The notes under the pieces are model-generated. The model was not told the origin of the DNA, did not search any database, and saw only the letters and a list, made by a program, of their open reading frames with translations. DNA of 64,000 bases from Ricordea florida (lineage: Eukaryota > Cnidaria > Anthozoa > Corallimorpharia > Ricordeidae), in contig OX453275.1 of NCBI GenBank assembly GCA_949710005.1, positions 25,830,718 through 25,894,717 of the forward strand, read 5' to 3'. How positions within the stretch are numbered: position 1 is the stretch's first letter; every line of letters begins with the position of its first letter. Below are positions 57,980 to 64,000 of this stretch, one piece after another. The position numbers and the translations under genes are program-made.

Positions 57980-58729
57980 CTGTAACAGGAAGCATTCATT
58001 CACCATTTACGTGCGATCTCGGAGGAAACCAGTTAGTTTGTTCATAGTTAATCGAGAGACTGGTTATGAAACCTTCGAAATTTCAAAAGCAAAAACAGTG
58101 CACTCGCAATTAGATGTTGAATCGACCACGACCCTGCACAATCTTTTGTTTTTGTTTCGCATGTTACTTGGGAATATATTAGTCGAAACTTTTGATTGGT
58201 TATCCTACCGAAAAAAGTGTGTTTTTGTGCAGGTTCAAGGCCAAAAAGGCGAACAAAAACATGAAACAAAGAAACTTGTCGAGTTTCATAACCATCTACA
58301 TGTATAAACTATGGTTTGTTTAACTAAGAGCATTGCGACTCGATGTTTTAGAAGACTTAATCCATCCTCGCCACCCTTCAGTAAGACATCATTTAATTAT
58401 TTTCTGAAATCAAGATGAACATTGGCAGAACATTCATAAAGCCACTCACTACCTGATTTAATAATTGTTTTAATAACTAATCAAACAGCCTCAGTCACAT
58501 TAAAGCGAGAGTGAAACTCTATTGCAAAAAGAGGCATTGATACATTGACAAAACTCACCACCGACACAAGGTGAATAGTGTTGAATACCAAAGAAAGTGA
58601 GCCAATCAGATTACTTAAAACGCCCAGATTACTTAAAACGCCAAGATTACTGAGTTGATAGTGAAGGCAGGGACGTATTGTGGACAGCAGGTTAAGGCAC
58701 TGTGCTGCATATGTATGCACACACTGTCT
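57980..58729. other. intron
   Basis: Between two phase-compatible exons; no additional exon recognised. A small tandem (CCCAGATTACTTAAAACG) occurs near 58608-58645. Confidence 0.4.
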
Positions 58730-58890
58730 CTTCCTCCACGAGTGAATAAATGGGTACCAGCTATGTAATGTTGGAACAAGCCCTGTAATAGACTGGCATC
58801 CCATCCAAGGGATGTAAATACTCCTAGCTGCTTTGTGCTAGAGATGACGCGAGATGATCTCCGGCACTGAGGACCTCATGACTCACGTGA
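58730..58890 (+). repeat. dispersed repeat tail
   Basis: GACTGGCATCCCATCCAAGG ... TACTCCTAGCTGCTTTGTGC ... GATGATCTCCGGCACTGAGG resembles a repeat tail common in anthozoan DNA. Class (SINE or LINE 3' end) not resolved. Confidence 0.4.
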
Positions 58891-59402
58891 GCTTTTTAAA
58901 AAGTATTGATTTCATGTTTTTTTCCTATTAAATAAGAATTCAACTGAGGCAGCGATACATCTGAGCAATTTAAGTTACTATGACAACGATTTTGTCACAG
59001 CGGAAAGCGGTGTCCTGGAAACGAGACGTTGAAAAAAAAAGAAAGGAACAGACAGCATTTTATGACCGGTTCCAGCCTTCGGCTGGCCCCGGTAACAAGG
59101 ACGATTACTCCTAATTAGTTTCTATTGAATCCATTACATTGTTTGTCTTTCCAAAATGTTGTTAAAATCGGCTACAGTGCCCCCTTAAGGGCATTAAATC
59201 CAAAACCAACAGCAGCTACTCTTTAGTAAGTACTTGACGTCAGGTAGTGGATTTCGACATTTTCAAGTTACTTCATGCTTGTCCGAATTCCGATTCTGTG
59301 TGTTTAAGTACTTAAGATTCTGTAGTGATCAGGACAATTCGTGACAGCTTTCATGAGTAACGCTACATTTAATTACGACAAATCCTGAAATAAAAAGACA
59401 TC

Positions 59403-59591
59403 CAGGGGCGTAGCTAGAATCAGTTTCAAAGGGGCAGGGGGGGAGGTGAGGTCACACTGTGTCACACCTTGGGCACCTACCGGAATGTCATGTTGACCTC
59501 CACACTTTGTTTTGCTAAAGTATCTCAAAAAGAAAGGGAGTGGGGAGGGCTCAAAGGCACCCCAGGACCCCTCCCTTGGCTACCCCCCCTG
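59403..59591. mobile_element. CAGGGGCGTAGCTAG-ended element
   Basis: Left CAGGGGCGTAGCTAGAATC and right GGCTACCCCCCCTG are roughly inverted, with GGGGAGG and CACCCCAGGACCCC inside. Resembles short hAT-type elements; one end recurs near 28000. Confidence 0.5.
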
Positions 59592-59633
59592 CATAGAGGA
59601 TCTCCTTTAATACCTTTTTGCTTGCCTGCTTAC

Positions 59634-59857
59634 CTTATCAGAATTGTAGGTGAGATCTGTCAATTCCTGTTGGGGTGTTCTAGCAAATGATTCAGCAGCG
59701 ACGCCATTTTCAATGCCTTCAGGCAACCACTTAGAAAGCAGTATACAACCCTCTCTGGGATAAGCACGTTCCCGCGCAGAAGCAGTGTCCCGCGAGATGT
59801 CCCGATCGAACGCGTTGCAGTTCCCGCAGGGGCAAGACGATGAGAGTTGCTCTTCCG
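59634..59857 (-). CDS. internal exon of the CXC-domain gene (first exon seen)
   Basis: Minus-strand acceptor (TTTTTTGTGACAG) and donor (GATAAG|GTAAGC) enclose 224 bases. After two bases completing an upstream codon the frame reads EEQLSSSCPCGNCNAFDRD, then SARERAYPREGCILLSKWLP and ends TDLTYNSDK in phase 0. The SCPCGNC word could bind metal. The upstream exon(s) and start codon were not found; a 59-bp tandem array lies just upstream. Confidence 0.55.
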
Positions 59858-59869
59858 CTGTCACAAAAA

Positions 59870-59935
59870 ATTATAATGATGATAATAACAATAATAATAA
59901 CAATAACTATCAAAACAATAATAATAAGAGTAACA
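59870..59935. repeat. (AAT)n-type microsatellite
   Basis: ATAATGATGATAATAACAATAATAATAAC and similar trinucleotide drift. Confidence 0.8.
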
Positions 59936-60063
59936 GTAGAGTTTCTAAAACTTCTTTCTTATGAACCCACATAAGTCGATCGAGTACTTTGACCACACTG
60001 AATTTATTTCTCCGTTCATATGCATTATCAAGCAAACGGAATAGCAGAGTTAAGGTCGGCACA

Positions 60064-60600
60064 CACGACGGGACAAGTCTCTGCAACTCCCCCCCTGAAG
60101 AGTTTACACGAAGGGACTGGTCCCTGTGACTAGTCCCTGCAACTCCCCCCTGAAGAGTTTACACGAAGGGACTGGTCCCTGTGACTAGTCCCTGCAACTC
60201 CCCCCTGAAGAGTTAACACGAAGGGACTGGTCCCTGTGACTAGTCCCTGCAACTCCCCCCCTGAAGAGTTTACACGAAGGGGCTGGTCCCTGTGACTAGT
60301 CCCTGCAACTCCCCCCTGAAGAGTTAACACGAAGGGACTGGTCCCTGTGACTAATCCCTGCAACTCCCCCCCTGAAGAGTTTACACGAAGGGGCTGGTCC
60401 CTGTGACTAGTCCCTGCAACTCCCCCCTGAAGAGTTAACACGAAGGGGCTGGTCCCTGTGACTAATCCCTGCAACTCCCCCCCCCTGAAGAGTTTACACG
60501 AAGGGGCTGGTCGCAGGAACTAGTCCCTGCAACTCCCCCCTGAAGAGTTTACACGAAGGGGCTGGTCGCAGGGACTGATCCCTAGTTGTGTTTACACGTG
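60064..60600 (+). repeat. 59-bp tandem array inside a probable MITE
   Basis: Nine units of about 55-61 bp, each with CCCCCTGAAGAGTTTACACG, AAGGG(A/G)CTGGTCCCTGTGAC and TAGTCCCTGCAACTC. Two unit variants alternate (GTTTAC/GTTAAC, GGGACT/GGGGCT), so pairs were copied together. Flanks GGTCGGCACACACGACGGG and TTGTGTTTACACGTGGGGAC are roughly inverted, which suggests the array grew within a small DNA element. Confidence 0.9.
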
Positions 60601-61595
60601 GGGACCAATTGCACAGGAAAGTAGCAAAAACTGGGGGCAAACGGTATCATTCAACTTGCAGCTTTTTAAGAAACCAAAATTATCTAAATAGCAACGCAGC
60701 ATTGAAATAAGCTCAGAACAAACCGAAACTAGACCCTTGAATCAAGGGTCACTCGTGCACATACAGAGCAGGCAGCCCAAGATGTGTGATTAGGTACTAT
60801 GCAAACATCATTTTTTTCTTTTGACATTTATGGAATTGTACAATGTTTGACTGTTAGACCGCAAATATGATGAATGTTGTTTCTCAAGAGCATGTTTCAG
60901 GTTTGCATAGTTAAATTTGTGTTTTTCAGCAATAACTTTTTTATGCTATTGATTTGTGTTTTCTTTTAATATTTTGTTTAGCCTGTAGTGTTTGTAAGTC
61001 AGTTGAGCATGATAATAATGAAATACAGTAATCCTCCTCACTACAGAAAGCCGTCTTTGTTGTAAATATGTAGCATGTTCTGTATTAGTCAGGGCAAATT
61101 GTTAACTTCTTCAAATACATCAGTCACCATTGAAAATTAATTCCATGAAATAAAACAAAGTTGCTCTAGCTTTATAGTGAAAAATGCAGCAAAAACAGTA
61201 AGTTGACAGCCATGCTATAAATCCAGTATCATCATCTATATTATTAAGTATCATCTTTTGGAGTTCAAATTCAGTAGCCTTAAAAGTAGGATACAGATTT
61301 CCTTTCTTTTTTTGTAAATTATAGGTGGTACTGATATCTGCATCATACACTTAAAGACTTTTGGGGTAATCATTGATTGTAAGATACTCTTTCTTGCAAC
61401 TCACATTTTAAGTGGAAAAAATGTTTTTATGATTAAAATTGAATCCAGTGTATCTGAGTTCCAATAGCTACAGGGTTTAATAAGGAAAAACAAATACAAT
61501 AAAAGGAGAAAGCTCAACAATGTTGTAAAACACCATTGCTTGTATTGGAATTTAAATTTGTAGTAGCACTCTAATTGCTTTGCTGGTCATTATGT
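60601..61595. other. no gene seen
   Basis: AT-rich DNA with short ORFs; no splice-supported exon for the minus-strand gene was found here. Confidence 0.3.
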
Positions 61596-61596
61596 A

Positions 61597-61775
61597 ATGA
61601 CATCTGCAAATGGTTAGACTTTCTAGTCTTCTCGGATAAGGACGATAAACCGTAGGTCTCGTCTAACAACCCTTGGTTGTAATAACTTTGTGGGACGTAA
61701 AAGAACCCACACGCTGTTCGCAAAGAGTAGGGGACGGAGTTCCCGGTGTTGTGGTATGGCCTTTGTGAATGTAAT
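61597..61775 (+). repeat. SINE body (central domain) without head
   Basis: TTCTCGGATAAGGACGATAA, ACCGTAGGTCTCGTCT and GAACCCACACGCTGTTCGC match the SINE at 33192 from the central domain onward. Confidence 0.8.
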
Positions 61776-61831
61776 TTCACACACACACGTATTATGAACG
61801 AGCTTATATAGCTCCTAGACTACTATGTAAG

Positions 61832-62085
61832 CGGGTTTATAAGTTCGTTTTTAGGTTATTTGAAAATTTGACTGAAAAATCTCTGTCCTTTTTTAGCTTA
61901 TAGGTTATTTGAAAATTTGACTGAAAAATCTCTGTCCTTTTTTAGCTTATAGGTTATTTGAAAATTTGACTGAAAAGTCTAGGTTCTAGGGGGGGTAAAA
62001 TTAGAAAGTATTGGCAAAGTTTTTATAAGTTCGTTTTTAGGTTATTTTCAAATTTGACAGGAAAATCTCTGTCCTTTTTAGCTTA
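61832..62085 (+). repeat. 49-bp tandem repeat preceding the AT-rich gene block
   Basis: AGGTTATTTGAAAATTTGAC plus TGAAAAATCTCTGTCC and TTTTTTAGCTTAT recur at 61853, 61902 and 61951 (exact 49-base spacing) and, diverged, at 62039. TTTATAAGTTCGTTTTTAGG precedes both the first and the fourth. It lies between host-type DNA and the virus-like genes and may be a terminal or control region of the inserted element. Confidence 0.9.
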
Positions 62086-62087
62086 CA

Positions 62088-62096
62088 AAAAATTGA
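62088..62096 (+). promoter_or_regulatory. AAAAATTGA early-promoter-like motif, gene 1
   Basis: AAAAATTGA within the 16-base word AAAAATTGATTTAAAG, ending 34 bases before ATG 62131. The core AAAATTGA is the published early promoter motif of mimiviruses, and AAAAATTGA that of Cafeteria roenbergensis virus. The same 16-base word precedes the next gene. Confidence 0.6.
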
Positions 62097-62130
62097 TTTA
62101 AAGGATGGGAAATATACATAAAAATTATTT

Positions 62131-62520
62131 ATGGATCGGTTAAGAGATTTATATACTTATGAACTAAAAATAATAGCGAAAGATCTTGAAATTAAAGGAA
62201 GAGCAAAAATGAGTAAGCAAGAACTAATTGATGAAATTTCAAATTTTAAAGATGAGGAAATTACTGATTTAATTGAAAAAGTTTCCTCTATTAGCAGAAT
62301 TATTTGTGATCATGGGAAAATAAAAAAATTTTGTAGCGAATGTAATGGGTATAATTGTGTGCATAATAAATATAAATATCGGTGTAAGGAATGTGGAGGA
62401 TCACATATATGCGAACACAATAAACAAAAACAACAATGTAAAGAATGTGGAGGAAAACAAATATGCGAACACAATAAACAAAAAGCTTCTTGCAAAGAAT
62501 GTAGAAAAAATAAAAATTGA
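62131..62520 (+). CDS. SAP-like domain plus CxHNK zinc-binding repeats; giant-virus-like
   Basis: 129 residues, intronless, AT-rich codons. Residues 1-40 (LRDLYTYELKIIAKDLEIKG, then KMSKQELIDEI) look like a small helical SAP/Rho-N-type nucleic-acid-binding module. From residue 58 on there are repeated units of about 19 residues, such as CKECGGSHICEHNKQKQQ, with Cys-x2-Cys and Cys-x-His pairs expected to bind zinc. This combination is typical of uncharacterised proteins of mimivirus-related giant viruses and some algal/protist genomes. Function unknown; binding to nucleic acid is an inference. Its stop codon TGA is part of the promoter motif of the next gene. Confidence 0.65.
   Translation: MDRLRDLYTYELKIIAKDLEIKGRAKMSKQELIDEISNFKDEEITDLIEKVSSISRIICDHGKIKKFCSECNGYNCVHNKYKYRCKECGGSHICEHNKQKQQCKECGGKQICEHNKQKASCKECRKNKN
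62512..62520 (+). promoter_or_regulatory. AAAAATTGA early-promoter-like motif, gene 2
   Basis: AAAAATTGA ends 32 bases before ATG 62553 and overlaps the last codons and stop of the preceding gene (AAA AAT TGA). Followed by TTTAAAG as at 62097. Matching spacing at both genes argues against chance, though the DNA is AT-rich. Confidence 0.6.
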
Positions 62521-62552
62521 TTTAAAGAAAAAATATAAAATAAAATAAAAAG

Positions 62553-63188
62553 ATGGAAAAATTAAATATTAAATATCAAAATGATGAAAAGGTTGGTATT
62601 TGTGATTTTATAGAACAAATAAAAGATTCTTTATTAAAAAATTTATCACAGAATAGAGAATATTTTTCTGAGTATATATATTGTAAACATGTAATGCTTT
62701 GTAATAATATAAGCGTGTGTATTGAATATTGTGCTAATGATGATGATTACTATTTTCAAGGAGCTATTAGTTTTTCAAAAAATAAAGATTTTGGTGTTGG
62801 TGGTATATCAGTTAATGATTTTGTAAAAGAACTTTTAGAAATTGCTAATGAGGATTTTTTTGAGGAAGAATATAATTATTATAATCATCCAGTATATGGT
62901 CGGATTATTGAAAATCATGAAGCACTCGATCATTATTATAAAAATGGTGTTTACCTTGCTTATTATGATAAAGAATGTAATATTAATGCCTTCGATAAAA
63001 GATTTTATGTTACATCATTAGAGGTAAGCATATTTTTAGATAAAAATAAGATATTAAATAAAAACAAATTCTACAAATCATTACATGATGAATTAATGGC
63101 CGTAGCATGGCACCCATCTAGATTTTTAGATTGGTGTATAGATTTTGAGGAATTAAGAGATTTGAAAGAAAGATGGTGTGAAGATTAA
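62553..63188 (+). CDS. uncharacterised protein with AWHPxRFxDWC C-terminus; giant-virus-like
   Basis: 211 residues, intronless, 32 bases after the previous gene on the same strand. Near the C-terminus ELMAVAWHPSRFLDWCIDFE is a motif I recognise from many uncharacterised mimivirus-family proteins, where an AWHPxR...DWC tail ends otherwise variable proteins. The rest is rich in Tyr, Asp, Asn and Lys (VCIEYCANDDDYYFQGAISF) with no transmembrane segment or signal peptide and no enzyme motif seen. Its 3' end faces that of the minus-strand gene, with only 50 bases between them. Intact; no frameshift or stop. Function unknown. Confidence 0.65.
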   Translation: MEKLNIKYQNDEKVGICDFIEQIKDSLLKNLSQNREYFSEYIYCKHVMLCNNISVCIEYCANDDDYYFQGAISFSKNKDFGVGGISVNDFVKELLEIANEDFFEEEYNYYNHPVYGRIIENHEALDHYYKNGVYLAYYDKECNINAFDKRFYVTSLEVSIFLDKNKILNKNKFYKSLHDELMAVAWHPSRFLDWCIDFEELRDLKERWCED

Positions 63189-63198
63189 TTAGAAATAA

Positions 63199-63231
63199 TT
63201 ATGTTATATAACCATTCATTTGGTTACATAA
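63199..63231. terminator. hairpin between convergent virus-like genes
   Basis: TTATGT...AACCA (63199-63214) pairs with TGGTTACATAA (63221-63231): 11 paired bases with a five-base bulge and six-base loop. Mimivirus-type transcripts end at such intergenic palindromes, so it may serve both genes. Inferred from position and symmetry. Confidence 0.45.
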
Positions 63232-63238
63232 CAAAAAT

Positions 63239-63868
63239 TTATTTAAATCTTAAACTAAAAGTTATGGGAGAACCCTTAAGATCAAGTTTTTTCCATTCAT
63301 TGTCTAAGATAGTTAAATCAAAGTGGTTTATGGGACTTTCATATTTTTGAACCGGAATTGCCGGATAATCCTTTGCGGGTATGTTCGCGAGTAGGTGTGA
63401 TGGCGAGAGTTTTTCAAGTTCAGCATTTTTGGTTTTGTTCATATATGATGATTTATTATCAACTATACTGCATAAAAGTCTCAAAGGTTCTTTTATAGTT
63501 ATATCTATTTGACTTATTTTAAATAAAACCTCCGGCACGCCTAAAGAATTTTGCAAACCCCGAGTAAATTTAATGTTAATTGATTTATTGTTGATTATGT
63601 AAGCAAAATTATCTCCAATAATAATTGTTATATCTTTAGTCTTTTCACCGAGCGCAATTAATATTTTTATATCATTTATGGTATATATTCCTGGATTAAA
63701 TATTACCAAAGGCCCACCCTTTTCATCAGTTATTTTTTCTTGGTTCCTTAAAGTTATTAATCTTTTAGTTTTTATATTACAATCCAGGAGTTGTATCTCC
63801 CGAAGATTTTTCAGCGGAGGATCTAAATAAATCCTACTTTCGGACTCACACATAGTAATACTTAACAT
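63239..63868 (-). CDS. putative Polinton/virus-like structural protein
   Basis: 209 residues, intronless, minus strand, ATG at 63868 preceded by an A/T-rich leader. Features include NPGIYTINDIKILIALGE, SPSHLLANIPAKDYPAIP and a C-terminus HFDLTILDNEWKKLDL...PITFSLRF. I associate this layout with uncharacterised, probably virion, proteins of cnidarian Polinton/adintovirus-like elements; beta-rich prediction and lack of enzyme motifs fit a capsid-associated or fibre-like role. No signal peptide or membrane segment. A second broken relict of such elements is at 34.2-34.9 kb, but it is a different protein. The assignment is tentative and could instead be another large-DNA-virus protein. Intact. 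Confidence 0.4.
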   Translation of the reverse strand: MLSITMCESESRIYLDPPLKNLREIQLLDCNIKTKRLITLRNQEKITDEKGGPLVIFNPGIYTINDIKILIALGEKTKDITIIIGDNFAYIINNKSINIKFTRGLQNSLGVPEVLFKISQIDITIKEPLRLLCSIVDNKSSYMNKTKNAELEKLSPSHLLANIPAKDYPAIPVQKYESPINHFDLTILDNEWKKLDLKGSPITFSLRFK

Positions 63869-64000
63869 TTTTTGTTTTGATTATATTAAACTCATCTTTA
63901 AATTGAGCTATCTTGGGTAATCAAAACATTAACGAAATAAAAACCAGGATAATAATCCTCCGGCAAGCATTAAAACAATAAGATTATTTTGATGAGAAGA
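63869..64000. other. AT-rich upstream region at window end
   Basis: Contains CTTTAAATTGAGC but no AAAAATTGA on the minus strand, so the minus-strand gene may have a different (late-type) promoter. The element continues beyond the window. Confidence 0.4.

Noticed and set aside
60130..60474. 114-codon ORF across the 59-bp array
   Set aside because: Open only because the repeat lacks stops in that frame; no family features.
60064..60600. CRISPR-like repeat/spacer array
   Set aside because: Whole units repeat with no unique spacers, and the surrounding DNA is eukaryotic.

Overview
The window looks like nuclear DNA of a cnidarian, most likely a stony coral or other anthozoan. The reasons are AT-rich, repeat-dense DNA, few and widely spaced exons with GT/AG borders, a small cluster of intronless class A GPCR genes with NRY and NPWII motifs, tRNA-derived SINEs with a conserved central domain, and many small foldback DNA elements. 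The assignment is by recognition, not by search.

Layout. 0-2 kb: SINE fragment, a possible minus-strand exon, a perfect 21-bp palindrome and a TTA-flanked MITE. 2.2-8.3 kb: two tandem ~3-kb Helitron-like elements, both ending in a hairpin plus CTAG. 8.3-10 kb: a second element type with a 293-bp direct duplication and a decayed Arg/Glu-rich coding stretch. 10-24 kb: a three-exon gene 3' end (14.49-16.42 kb), a ~105-bp minisatellite, a tandem array of three long hairpins (19.5-19.95 kb), a cluster of GCGCATGCG palindromes, a GATC-rich minisatellite and weak minus-strand exons. 24-27 kb: foldbacks, SINE and MITE. 27-30 kb: two broken GPCR copies. 31.7 kb: terminal exon of a Cys-rich protein. 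34.2-34.9 kb: decayed Polinton/adintovirus-like structural gene. 35.4-35.7 kb: secreted PAN-domain-like ORF. 38.4-44.7 kb: two more Helitron-like copies, inverted relative to the first pair. 45.5-47.8 kb: 5'-truncated L1/Tx1-like LINE. 50-53.6 kb: two intact GPCR genes separated by a TTAA-flanked DNA element. 55.9-59.9 kb: three phase-compatible minus-strand exons of a CXC-domain gene. 60 kb: 59-bp tandem array.

The last 2 kb (62.1-64 kb) are different: very AT-rich, closely packed intronless ORFs. Two start 32-34 bases after the same AAAAATTGA core, which is the early promoter word of mimivirus-type giant viruses, and two convergent genes meet at a hairpin. The encoded proteins (SAP-like plus CxHNK zinc repeats; a protein ending in an AWHPxRFxDWC motif; a Polinton-like structural candidate) fit an integrated large DNA virus or virus-like element, or a misjoined viral contig. 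This is the most interesting part of the window.

How parts relate: the GPCR copies are paralogues from local duplication, two intact and two broken. Mobile DNA occupies most of the remaining space, often nested, with empty sites visible by comparing copies. No rRNA gene, CRISPR array or genuine tRNA gene was seen.
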